NCBI GenBank assembly: GCA_001304015.1
Contig: LJUY01000013.1
Coordinates: 1 to 54,003 of the forward strand
Origin: a candidate division Zixibacteria bacterium SM23_81
GTDB taxonomy: Bacteria > SM23-81
Direction of reading: 5' to 3'
Length of the DNA stretch: 54,003 bases
Below, in pieces: positions 45,262-53,490 of the stretch. The notes under the pieces are model-generated. The model had not been told where the DNA came from. It did not search any database and saw nothing but the letters and a program-made list of their open reading frames with translations. The translations under genes were made by a program, and so were the position numbers. Position 1 is the first letter of the stretch. Every line of letters begins with the position of its first letter.

Positions 45262-46692
45262 CTACACATCATAATACAAGCTGATCTCATACGGATGAGG
45301 CCTCTGACGGACATCATCGGATTCGCGCATCTTCTGCTCGATCCAAGTCTCCACCAGGTCCTCGGTGAAAACGCCTCCTTGGATTAAGAATTGGCAATCA
45401 CAGCTCAGAGCGTCCAAAGCCTCCTTCAAGGATGTGGGCAATCGCTTGAGCTTGGCCAGCTCCTGGGGATCCATCGTGAAAACGTCCACCTCGAAGGGCC
45501 CGAAGCCCGCCTCCTGAGGATCAATTCGACGCTGAATGCCATCCAAACCGGCCAGCAACATGGCTGACATGGCCAGATAAGGGTTGCAGGTGGCGTCGGG
45601 TGGACGAAACTCAATGCGTTTCTGGTGGGGCTTGATGGCATATTGGGGCACTCGGATGGCCGCGCTTCTATTAGCCGCGGCGAAGAACAGATTTGTGGGG
45701 GCCTCGAATCCGGGAACAAGGCGCTTGAAGGAGTTGGTGCTGGGATTGGTGAAAGCCAGCAGGGCCGGGCCGTGAGCCAATAGCCCACCAACATAGTACA
45801 GAGCCAGCTTGCTTAACCCAGCATATCCATTGACATCATAGAAAAGGGCCTTTTTACCCTGGAACAGGTGTTGGTGAAAATGCATGCCGCTACCAGCTTC
45901 GTTGTACAGGGGCTTAGGCATGAAGGTTACCGTACGATTATGCTGACGGGCCACCATCTTGACCATGTATTTGACCAACTGAGCCTTGTCGCCTGCGTTG
46001 GTCAGGGTGTCCATGAGAATCTCGATCTCCGACTGCCCGGGCCCCCCCACCTCGTGATGGTGGTAGCGCACCTTGATGCCGCATTCCTCGATGCACCGGA
46101 CCATCTCCGTGCGCACGTTGTACAGCACATCCAAGGGGGGGATAGCGTGATATCCCCCCTGAGGCGGTATTTTGTGCCCCAGATTGGTCCCTTCTCGCAA
46201 CCCGGAGTTCCAATCGGCTTCTTCGGAGTCGATGACATATGAGGACAGGTTTATGTCGTTCCGGTAGGAAACGTTGTCGAAGATATACCACTCGAACTCA
46301 GGACCCCACAGGCTTCGATTGGCAACCTTGCTCTGATGCAGATAAGCCTCTGCCCTTTGAGCCACGTGGCGTGGATCTCGAGAGTAAGGGGCTTTGGTAT
46401 CAGCCTCACAGGCGTTGCAGATAAAGCTCAAGGTCGGCTGATCCCAAAAAGGGTCTATGAAACCCGTTTTAGGATCCGGAATCAGGACCATGTCCCCACT
46501 CTCCAGTTTCTTGAAACCGGGGGTTCGCGAGGCGTCGAAGCCAACGCCTTCTGTAAAGATCTCCTCCCCAAATCCCGTTCTGGGGATGGTTACGTGATGC
46601 CACCGACCGAACAGATCGGTGAACTTCAGGTCCACCATGCGCACTTTTTTCCTCTGGACGAATTCCATGACCTCCTTGAGATCCGAGAACAT
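45262..46692 (-). CDS. glnA: Glutamine synthetase type I
   Basis: This 476-aa enzyme makes glutamine from glutamate and ammonia with ATP. It shows the beta-grasp start (V-D-L-K-F-T-D-L-F-G-R-W), the catalytic E-F-E-W, H-H-E-V-G-G-P-G-Q-S-E, G-S-G-M-H-F-H-Q and R-I-E-F-R-P-P-D-A-T-C-N-P-Y motifs. Its C-terminus is of the E. coli type (G-G-V-F-T, final Y-Y-D-V). Where E. coli has the adenylylated Tyr in N-L-Y-D-L-P, this protein has Phe405 (D-V-F-T-M-D), so that control is probably lost. An inverted repeat and TATAAT lie 230 nt upstream. Confidence 0.95.
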   Translation of the reverse strand: MFSDLKEVMEFVQRKKVRMVDLKFTDLFGRWHHVTIPRTGFGEEIFTEGVGFDASRTPGFKKLESGDMVLIPDPKTGFIDPFWDQPTLSFICNACEADTKAPYSRDPRHVAQRAEAYLHQSKVANRSLWGPEFEWYIFDNVSYRNDINLSSYVIDSEEADWNSGLREGTNLGHKIPPQGGYHAIPPLDVLYNVRTEMVRCIEECGIKVRYHHHEVGGPGQSEIEILMDTLTNAGDKAQLVKYMVKMVARQHNRTVTFMPKPLYNEAGSGMHFHQHLFQGKKALFYDVNGYAGLSKLALYYVGGLLAHGPALLAFTNPSTNSFKRLVPGFEAPTNLFFAAANRSAAIRVPQYAIKPHQKRIEFRPPDATCNPYLAMSAMLLAGLDGIQRRIDPQEAGFGPFEVDVFTMDPQELAKLKRLPTSLKEALDALSCDCQFLIQGGVFTEDLVETWIEQKMRESDDVRQRPHPYEISLYYDV

Positions 46693-46711
46693 ATATACCC
46701 CCTGGGAAAAG

Positions 46712-46806
46712 ACCGTGGATCGTTAATCGTGGATCGTGAATCGTTAATCGTTGATCGTGAAAAGAAAGGGTCGAGGATTCAAGGGTTCAAGGGTTCAAGT
46801 GATCCC
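46712..46806. repeat. Composite GATCGT/GGTTCAAG repeat, copy 1
   Basis: A block of GATCGTTAATCGT-like words (46712-46760) is followed by GGGTCGAGGATTCAAGGG and two GGTTCAAG words. The same order recurs at 47005-47101. Confidence 0.7.
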
Positions 46807-46920
46807 ACTCTACCCCTGAAAAACCAATGTAAACTGACTGGATCTTCTAGGATTCGATGTTTTTTTTCCCCTCTACCCCTCGAATCCTAGGATTCATGAA
46901 TCCCCACGCAAAAGATTTGG

Positions 46921-46951
46921 ATTATATGTTGGGTTTAGTACCTCAACCCAA
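46921..46951 (-). promoter_or_regulatory. Possible regulatory site upstream of glnA
   Basis: An inverted repeat TTGGGTT (46929-46935)/AACCCAA (46945-46951) abuts a perfect TATAAT (minus strand, 46921-46926), but no good -35 lies at 17 nt. This would give glnA a leader of about 220 nt crossing the repeats. Confidence 0.3.
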
Positions 46952-47004
46952 TCTATATTTCAGATACTTGAGGTCTTTAAACATAATTGCTCCCTTTTTG
47001 ACCA

Positions 47005-47101
47005 GCGTGGATCGTTAGGCGTGGATTGTTAATCGTTGATCGCGGATCGTAGAAACAAAGGGGTCGAGGGGCCGAGGATGCGAGGATTCAAGTGACCCCA
47101 C
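47005..47101. repeat. Composite GATCGT/GGATTCAAG repeat, copy 2
   Basis: The second copy of the composite at 46712-46806, with the same order of words and nearly the same length, about 200 bp away. Both end ...TTCAAGTGA followed by YCCCAC. Confidence 0.7.
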
Positions 47102-47135
47102 CGCTCACTTTAAAAGATATAAATAGAAAACTGTA

Positions 47136-47330
47136 ATTGCGAGGAGGCTTTGAGGGAATCGAAAAGCCGACGAAGCAATCTCCATATGTACTAGATGTGG
47201 GACATAATCTGTATCGCTGTGCTCAAAGTCCATTTCAAGATAGCTACCCGGAGCCTGTCCAGTTCCTTTGCTTCGCTCAGAGCTTGACCTGAATGGAATA
47301 AAGGAATGAATACCACGAAGGGCTCGCAAT
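47136..47330. repeat. 195-bp element with ATTGCGAG/CTCGCAAT ends
   Basis: It is bounded by an 8-bp perfect inverted repeat, ATTGCGAG (47136-47143) and CTCGCAAT (47323-47330). Internal words (CGACGAAGCAATCTC, CTTTGCTTCGCTCAGAGC) recall small palindromic mobile-like elements of many bacteria. It encodes no transposase. Confidence 0.6.
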
Positions 47331-47448
47331 GACCTTTTGATTCTATCCCCGATCACCAATCACCGAATTAATGAAATATTAAGACTCCAACCCTGTCAAG
47401 TCAACTGTTTTCTGACCGCACAGCCAATTTCAAGCACCTCACCTCACC

Positions 47449-47568
47449 TGTCATGCCTGCGCAGGCAGGCATCTCGGCTGCAAAACACCTGTTAGGATTC
47501 ATCGATTCAGAGATTCCTGCTCCCCGTTCCCCGCCTTCGCGGGGACAAGCTTCGCAGGAATGATAACA
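47449..47568 (+). repeat. Interspersed palindromic element, copy 2
   Basis: This 120-bp element starts TGTCATGCCTGCGCAGGCAG and ends GCAGGAATGATAACA. It matches the reverse strand of copy 1 at 20741-20909 but lacks the roughly 40-bp GTGGGG hairpin. Confidence 0.75.
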
Positions 47569-47673
47569 CTAAAATAGTCGGTTCTCGCTTTTCGCTCTCG
47601 AAGCACGCTACGTCTATCGTGAATCGAAGATCATCTATCGTTGAAGGAACTATAAAAAACCAGGGGGCGGGGT

Positions 47674-47743
47674 CCGGGACCCGGGATTCGTAAGTCATCA
47701 GATCCAAAACGGATTTTCACGATTCCCGAATCCCGGTCCCCGG
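47674..47743. repeat. Large 17-bp inverted repeat
   Basis: CCGGGACCCGGGATTCG (47674-47690) and CGAATCCCGGTCCCCGG (47727-47743) are complementary except for a one-base shift, around a 36-nt spacer. It lies immediately downstream of the lamin-tail gene 3 terminator. Confidence 0.65.
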
Positions 47744-47751
47744 GCTTTAAC

Positions 47752-47786
47752 AAAAAAACCGCCGGGACCTCTCAGATCCCGGCGGT
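47752..47786 (-). terminator. Terminator of lamin-tail gene 3
   Basis: A perfect 10-bp stem ACCGCCGGGA (47758-47767)/TCCCGGCGGT (47777-47786) with a 9-nt loop. On the minus strand it is followed by TTTTTTT. It lies 24 nt past the stop at 47811. Confidence 0.9.
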
Positions 47787-47810
47787 CTTCTTAACTACGA
47801 TGCGGTCAGC

Positions 47811-50150
47811 TTACTTCATGAACACCATCTTCTTTGTGGCGGAGAAATCATCGGTTTGTAGACGGTAGAAGTACACACCGCTGGCAATATCTGTGGCAGT
47901 CCAGCTGACCGTGTGACGACCAGCATCCCTGGTCTCGTCAACCAGAGTGGCCATCTCCTGACCTAGCAGGTTGTAGATCTTTAGGGTCACATGGATCTTG
48001 GCAGGAATAGCGTAGCTGATCTCGGTGTTCGGGTTGAACGGGTTAGGATAGTTCTGATTCAGCGCGTAAGCCATAGGCACGGCGTTTGGCGTCACGTTGC
48101 AGACCATGGGATGCATGGTCTCTTTGCCGGCCAGATCCACGTCGCTGAGCTGATAGGAGTAAGTCACCCCGTTGGTCACTTTGCGATCCACGTAGATGTA
48201 GTCATGGGCATCTCCGAAGGCCGGCACGGAGGCGATCTTCTCGCCGTCACGGTAAACGTTGAAGGAGTGATTGTCGACCTCGGAGGCGGTTGCCCAAGTG
48301 AGGGTCACCTGGCCATCGCCTGCTACGGCATCGAAGGACATCAGCTCGATGGCCACGACCTCCTGGATGTCGGAGGCATCCCTGGGAAGCAGCTCAAACT
48401 GATCATAAGAGTAATCCACCACCCCGATGAGGTAGTCGAAGTTCTGCCCCACGACAGGCGTATAGAGGTTGTACAGGTCGTCGTCCACCTCGCATGCCTC
48501 GGCCTTGGCGTTTTCGTTCACATACCACTGGCCGTACAGGCCAAGGGCCGTGCACTGCACATCGGTTACCCGAACCAGGACGCCTTCATAAGGTTCCCCG
48601 GGATAGGCACAGCTATCTTCCGCCGACAAGGTTGTGGTGGTGATATCCAGAGGATTGAACAGCGCGTTACCGGTGGAGAGAACGATGACCTCGCTGACGC
48701 TCCCTATTTCAGTTAAGCCGCTGTACTCGGCTACAACGCCCTCAACCTGCACCTCGTCGCCCAAGTTGAGAGCGTAACCGCCCTCGTACACGAAAATACC
48801 GCTCCACTCCGCCTCGGCCTCCTGGATCCAGAAATTATTGTTGTACTTAACGGCATGGACGATGCCGGATGTGACCACCGTCTCGCCGACGTGGGAAGAA
48901 GGATAGCAGTCGGCCTTTGTGCCCGGGTTATACTGGATCTCATAGATGGTCAGAGTGTCGGGTTGGGGAGTCACGTTCAGATCCTCGGCCATCCTGGGAA
49001 GGACCTCATATTCGCTGTAGCTATAGTCGCAGATGCCGATGATATAATCGAACTCCTCCCCGACGAAAGGATCGTAGAAGTAGAGATCGTCGTCCACCTC
49101 ACAGGCGCCGGTGCCGTCGTCCACCCACCACTGGTTGTCTCCATCCAAATCTGCGGTGCACATCACCTCGGTCACCTTAATCAGACAGCCCTCGTAAGGC
49201 TCCGCGTCCGCCTCGCAGCCGCCGGCCAGGGTGCCGGTCAGGACGTCCAGCGGCGCTGGCAGCGGGTTGCCAGAGGACACGACGGTAAAGTCGTCTTCCA
49301 CGTCACCCAACTCGGTCAAGCCATAGTACTCGGACACCGTGGCAGTAAATTCCACCTCGTCGCCTTCACTTGGAGTGTGGCCATAGTCATAGACGTATAT
49401 ACCACACCACTGTGCTGAACCATCCTGGATCCAGTAGCCGCCGCTCTTCGTCGCGGTCACGATGCCGGAGGTGAAGACCAGCGAGTCAACTTCGGGTGAA
49501 TCATAGCAGTCTGATCCCACAGCGGTGGTGTACTGGATCTGGTAGATGGTCAGGGTGTCGGGCACAGGTGGGGCCGGGCAACCGGTATTCGCAGCGCCGG
49601 GGGTGCCATAGTCGCCATCCCCATAGGTGGTCGTGCACTCCTCATCCCACTTGGTACCATCGTTGTTTTCCGCTGGGGTGCCCATAAAAGCCATGGTGGC
49701 GCCATTAGGATCCGGCCAGACGGGACCGCCGTCCCACTCGATGCGGGCGATCTCCACCTTGGTGCCGTCATCCAGGATGATCTCATCATCGCTATTGCCC
49801 AGAGCAAAGCTGGAGGGAAATACATAGTCGGGAGTATAACCGCCATTGGTTCCAGAATCGCCGTTGTTGCCCAGGACAAGATAGCCCCCTGCTGGCACCA
49901 CCAGTGGACCCCCGTTGTTGATGGTGTGGCTGTTCGTACCAAGGTCACTCATCGTCCAGCCGTCGATATCGATGCCCGCGCCGGTGGTGTTGTAAATCTC
50001 AAACCACTCTCCGCTAGCGTCAGCAACAGCTGCTGGATTCTGCATCACCTCGTTGATGATCAGGTCCCCAGGGTTGGCTGCCAGAACATATCCCGACAAT
50101 CCAAACGTACACACCGCAACGATCAATATCCCAAAAATCTTCTTGCTCAT
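47811..50150 (-). CDS. Secreted multidomain lamin-tail protein with T9SS type A-like end
   Basis: This 779-aa protein has a signal peptide (about 1-24) and a lamin-tail domain (about 25-165) closely like those of the two smaller paralogues. Two tandem units of about 200 residues follow, each opening D-T-L-T-I-Y-x-I-Q-Y and containing T-S-G-I-V and G-D-E-V-x-x-x-x-x-V-x-E-Y-x-G-L-T-E, an OB-like fold often attached to secreted nucleases. A fibronectin-like domain and a C-terminal type A sorting domain come last (N-Y-P-N-P-F-N-P-N-T, final K-K-M-V-F-M-K). No nuclease catalytic domain is present. The T9SS machinery is not in the window. Confidence 0.85.
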   Translation of the reverse strand: MSKKIFGILIVAVCTFGLSGYVLAANPGDLIINEVMQNPAAVADASGEWFEIYNTTGAGIDIDGWTMSDLGTNSHTINNGGPLVVPAGGYLVLGNNGDSGTNGGYTPDYVFPSSFALGNSDDEIILDDGTKVEIARIEWDGGPVWPDPNGATMAFMGTPAENNDGTKWDEECTTTYGDGDYGTPGAANTGCPAPPVPDTLTIYQIQYTTAVGSDCYDSPEVDSLVFTSGIVTATKSGGYWIQDGSAQWCGIYVYDYGHTPSEGDEVEFTATVSEYYGLTELGDVEDDFTVVSSGNPLPAPLDVLTGTLAGGCEADAEPYEGCLIKVTEVMCTADLDGDNQWWVDDGTGACEVDDDLYFYDPFVGEEFDYIIGICDYSYSEYEVLPRMAEDLNVTPQPDTLTIYEIQYNPGTKADCYPSSHVGETVVTSGIVHAVKYNNNFWIQEAEAEWSGIFVYEGGYALNLGDEVQVEGVVAEYSGLTEIGSVSEVIVLSTGNALFNPLDITTTTLSAEDSCAYPGEPYEGVLVRVTDVQCTALGLYGQWYVNENAKAEACEVDDDLYNLYTPVVGQNFDYLIGVVDYSYDQFELLPRDASDIQEVVAIELMSFDAVAGDGQVTLTWATASEVDNHSFNVYRDGEKIASVPAFGDAHDYIYVDRKVTNGVTYSYQLSDVDLAGKETMHPMVCNVTPNAVPMAYALNQNYPNPFNPNTEISYAIPAKIHVTLKIYNLLGQEMATLVDETRDAGRHTVSWTATDIASGVYFYRLQTDDFSATKKMVFMK

Positions 50151-50509
50151 TTACTTCCTCCTTTTCAAGAGAAAAGATCGCGGACGCAAAAACCGATACT
50201 TTTCTGCGACCAATATCACCCCCTTCATCGGAAAAAGTCTCATTAAGCTTAGACTTACACAATAACATTACCAATCAGAATCGCTCTCTTCACCTCCTTA
50301 GGCCTAAAAAGGTCCAAAATGCACCTATTCCCTTGCTACACTACCCTACACTACCATTCTACCAGAAAGCTCCTTTTTTGTCAAGTGTTTTTTTTCGCAT
50401 ACTTGAAGATTTTCTGGTCGAGTGTATTTTCTCCTTGACAGGGCAGGAAGAAAGTGTTAGTCTTTTGTTGCTTTAACCAGGGGATAATAATCAACCCATG
50501 GAGGAGAAG
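50151..50509. other. Divergent gap upstream of OPT transporter
   Basis: This 359-nt AT-leaning gap separates the minus-strand lamin-tail gene 3 from the plus-strand OPT gene. It holds the plus-strand promoter at 50435-50463. No gene is supported, and no clear minus-strand promoter was found. Confidence 0.6.
50435..50463 (+). promoter_or_regulatory. Candidate promoter for the OPT operon
   Basis: A perfect TTGACA (50435-50440) is followed after 17 nt by a weak TAGTCT (50458-50463), about 45 nt before the start codon. Confidence 0.4.
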
Positions 50510-52489
50510 ATGTCCTCAAATTCACCCAACTCCCAGCCGCAAACAGAAGGTAAACCGGAAGTGCAGTTTCAACCCTATGTTCCCGCCCAGAAAACTATCG
50601 CTGAGTTCACCGTCAAAGCTATCCTTCTAGGAGTTTTTCTGACATTAGTGATGAGCGCCGCCAACGCCTACGTCGGCCTGTACGCCGGGATGACCGTTTC
50701 GGCCAGCATCCCGGCAGCGGTTATCTCCATGGGAATCCTGCGCGGCCTGCTGCGCCGGGGAACTATTCTGGAGAACAACATCGTTCAGACCATCGCCTCG
50801 GCCGGAGAATCCCTGGCCGCTGGCATCATCTTCACCGTGCCCGCCCTGGTGCTCACCGGCGTGTGGACCGGCTTCAAATTCTGGCCCATTTTCCTGATCG
50901 CCCTGCTAGGTGGCATCCTTGGCGTGGTCTTCATGATCCCCCTGAGACGAAGCCTGATTGTGGAGGAGCAGCAGCTGGTCTATCCGGAGGGGGTGGCCTG
51001 TGCCGAAGTCCTGGAGGTCGGCGAAGAAGGCGGCACTGGCTTCGGGTACATCATATCTGCCATGGGAGTCGGGTTTGTCTTCAAATTCTTCGTCAACGGA
51101 GTCTCCATCATCAAAGAGACGGTGGAGGGGGCCATTCGCGCGGGCAAAGCCGTTCTCTATTTCGGCAGCGACATAGCCGTGGTCCTCATCGGCGTGGGGT
51201 TCATCGTGGGCTTCAATATCTCCCTGCTGGTCTTCATCGGCGGAGCCCTCGCCTGGCTGGTGGGATTGCCCGTATTGAGCCTGTTCCGGAGTATCGAACC
51301 GGGGGTCTCCGCCCTGGATGGCGCCTGGAACATCTGGGGCACTGAGATCCGCTACATGGGCATCGGCGCCATGGTGGTGGGCGGGATCTGGTCTATCATC
51401 AAGATCCGCCAAGGCATTCGTACCGGCGTGAGAGAGGCTCTATTTGGATATCGGGACGGGCAAGGGGGAGGATTGTTGGTGCGAACGGAGCAGAACCTCT
51501 CCCGTCGGCTGATCCTGGTGTTGTTGATCGCCGCCGTCATCCCCATCTTTCTCCTGTACAGCAACCTGATCGGCTCGGCCAATATCGGCTTGGTGTCAAC
51601 GGTGGCCATGGTCATCAGCGCCTTCTTCTTCGTGGCCGTGTCCAGCTATATCGTGGGCTTGGTGGGCAGCTCCAATAACCCCGTCTCGGGGATGACCATC
51701 TGCACCATCCTGTTCGCCTCGGTCCTGCTGCTGCTGTTCGGCATGTCCGGGAGCAACGGCATCCTGGCCGCCTTGGGCGTGGCCGGCGTGGTCTGCTGTG
51801 CCCTATGCACCGCTGGGGACGTCTCCCAGGATCTCAAGACCGGTTACATAGTCGGGGGTACCCCGCGGAAGCAGCAGCTGGCCCAGCTGGTGGGTGTGGC
51901 AGCAGCCGCCTTCATCATGGCCCCAACTCTGACCCTGCTGAACAATCACTACGGCATCGGCACCGGAGAGCCCGGCGCCTTGCAGGCAGCCCAGGCCACC
52001 CTATTTGCCAATATCGTCAGGCCCATCTTCTCCGGACAGCCCCTGCCCTGGCTGATGATCGGCATCGGAGCGGTTGTGGGGATCTCCCTGATCATCATCG
52101 ACGAGGCCCTGCGAGCCCGAGGTTCTCATTTTCGGGCTCATGTGATGCCCGTGGCCGTGGGCATCTATTTGCCCCTGAGCCTATCCGTGCCAATTCTGGC
52201 AGGCGGTTTGGTGAGTCTGCTGGTGAGCAAGCTGGCCTCCCGCCGAGGATTCCAGGCCGCTAAAGAGGCCCAGCACCGTGGTACTCTGCTCAGCTCCGGC
52301 CTGATCGCCGGCGAGGCCGTTATGGGCATTGGGGTAGCCTTTTTCGTCTGGTTGACAGGAATCGAGCTGCCCATCCACATCCTGGAGAGTGACTTGCTCT
52401 CGGTCTTCCTGTTCGCCGTGCTCATCTTCCTGCTGGCCTGGTTCGCTCTAAAGGGCAAGAAGATCACAAAGAAATTCAGTAACGTTTAA
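50510..52489 (+). CDS. OPT-family oligopeptide transporter
   Basis: This 659-aa membrane protein has about 16 hydrophobic helices. The first contains M-S-A-A-N-A-Y-V-G-L-Y-A-G-M-T-V-S-A-S-I-P, the OPT family entry motif; later N-N-P-V-S-G-M-T and a Y-P-E-G-V-A-C-A-E-V-L loop are also typical. OPT proteins import oligopeptides or metal chelates by proton symport. The frame begins at 50498, but the ATG at 50510 has GGAGG 5 nt upstream and is preferred. It is followed by an aminopeptidase gene, a pairing that makes sense for peptide uptake and hydrolysis. The substrate is not known. Confidence 0.93.
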   Translation: MSSNSPNSQPQTEGKPEVQFQPYVPAQKTIAEFTVKAILLGVFLTLVMSAANAYVGLYAGMTVSASIPAAVISMGILRGLLRRGTILENNIVQTIASAGESLAAGIIFTVPALVLTGVWTGFKFWPIFLIALLGGILGVVFMIPLRRSLIVEEQQLVYPEGVACAEVLEVGEEGGTGFGYIISAMGVGFVFKFFVNGVSIIKETVEGAIRAGKAVLYFGSDIAVVLIGVGFIVGFNISLLVFIGGALAWLVGLPVLSLFRSIEPGVSALDGAWNIWGTEIRYMGIGAMVVGGIWSIIKIRQGIRTGVREALFGYRDGQGGGLLVRTEQNLSRRLILVLLIAAVIPIFLLYSNLIGSANIGLVSTVAMVISAFFFVAVSSYIVGLVGSSNNPVSGMTICTILFASVLLLLFGMSGSNGILAALGVAGVVCCALCTAGDVSQDLKTGYIVGGTPRKQQLAQLVGVAAAAFIMAPTLTLLNNHYGIGTGEPGALQAAQATLFANIVRPIFSGQPLPWLMIGIGAVVGISLIIIDEALRARGSHFRAHVMPVAVGIYLPLSLSVPILAGGLVSLLVSKLASRRGFQAAKEAQHRGTLLSSGLIAGEAVMGIGVAFFVWLTGIELPIHILESDLLSVFLFAVLIFLLAWFALKGKKITKKFSNV

Positions 52490-52527
52490 TAAAACCTGGC
52501 GATTCGAAGTGCTGAAAGGAGCCCGCC

Positions 52528-53481
52528 ATGAACGCGCTGGAAAAAGCGGCCCGCATCGCGGTTCGAGAATGCCTGGCCGTGAAGAAGGGCGAGACGGCTC
52601 TAGTTATCACCGATGAGCCCCTGCTAAAAATCGGGCGCCTTCTCTGGGAGGCCTGTCGCCAGGCTGGAAGTGAGGCCATCCTGATGGAGATCATCCCGCG
52701 CAAAACCTCCGGCGAGGAACCACCCCCTGCCGTGGCGGCCTTCATGAAGAAGGCGGACGTCCTGCTGATCCCCACCAGCAAGTCCCTGTCTCACACCAAG
52801 GCGCGCCGGGAAGCCTGTCGCGCAAGAGCCCGCTGCGCAACCCTGCCGGGCATCACCGAGGACACCATGCGCCGAGCCCTGAACGCCAATTATCAGAAAA
52901 TCGCCCAGCTGAGCCTTAAAATCGCCCATATGCTCACCAAGGGCTCCGTGGCTCATGTCACAAACCCAGCGGGTACCGATATCCGTATGTCCCTGAAAGG
53001 ACGCAAGGGGCATCCGGACACGGGCCTGGTACATAAACCGGGCGATTTCAGCAATCTGCCGGCAGGAGAGGCCTACATGGCGCCCGTGGAAGGAAGCGCG
53101 CAAGGGATTATCGTCATCGATGGATGCATCGGTGAGACGGGCGTGCTGAGAAAGCCCATCACCATGCAGGTGAATGATGGCTTGGTTACCAAGATCGCCG
53201 GGGGCGCCCAGGCCCAGATCCTGCTCCGAGCCATCAAAGGCTTGGGAAAGCTGGCCCGGAACATCGCCGAGCTGGGCATCGGTACCAACGACCGGGCTCG
53301 GGTGGTGGGCAGCCCTCTGGAGGACGAGAAGGTCATGGGTACAGTGCACATCGCCATGGGCGACAACGCCTCCATGGGCGGAAAGGTCTCCGTGGCCAGC
53401 CATCTGGATGCCATCTTGCTGAAACCCACCTTGGTCATCGACGACCAGATCATCATCAAAAAGGGCCATCTCGTAGTTTAA
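52528..53481 (+). CDS. M29-like metalloaminopeptidase
   Basis: This 317-aa cytoplasmic protein resembles the AmpS/aminopeptidase T (M29) family. Metal and catalytic candidates are Glu in N-L-P-A-G-E-A-Y near 180, Glu in E-L-G-I-G-T-N near 250, and the terminal G-T-V-H-I-A-M-G-D-N followed by S-H-L-D-A-I-L. A two-metal site is inferred from the family. It is about 80-90 residues shorter than classical M29 enzymes, chiefly at the N-terminus. It starts 38 nt after the OPT gene with AAGGAG upstream. A role in cleaving imported peptides is inferred. Confidence 0.85.
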   Translation: MNALEKAARIAVRECLAVKKGETALVITDEPLLKIGRLLWEACRQAGSEAILMEIIPRKTSGEEPPPAVAAFMKKADVLLIPTSKSLSHTKARREACRARARCATLPGITEDTMRRALNANYQKIAQLSLKIAHMLTKGSVAHVTNPAGTDIRMSLKGRKGHPDTGLVHKPGDFSNLPAGEAYMAPVEGSAQGIIVIDGCIGETGVLRKPITMQVNDGLVTKIAGGAQAQILLRAIKGLGKLARNIAELGIGTNDRARVVGSPLEDEKVMGTVHIAMGDNASMGGKVSVASHLDAILLKPTLVIDDQIIIKKGHLVV

Positions 53482-53490
53482 AATTCTGTC

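Larger units (their letters stand above)
46693..47810. other. 1.1-kb repeat-rich gap between glnA and lamin-tail gene 3
   Basis: No gene is supported. The region is a mosaic of short repeats: GATCGTTAATCGT arrays with GGATTCAAG words (46712-46806 and 47005-47101), an ATTGCGAG-bounded element (47136-47330), the interspersed palindrome copy 2 (47449-47568), a 17-bp inverted repeat (47674-47743) and a terminator. An 84-codon frame at 47105-47359 falls inside the ATTGCGAG element. Confidence 0.75.

Noticed and set aside
46774-46801. GGTTCAAG words as a tRNA T-arm
   Set aside because: No acceptor or anticodon stem and no other tRNA features nearby; part of a repeat word.
47105-47359. 84-aa ORF on the minus strand
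   Set aside because: It lies across the ATTGCGAG-bounded repeat and lacks a ribosome site or any domain; repeat-derived.
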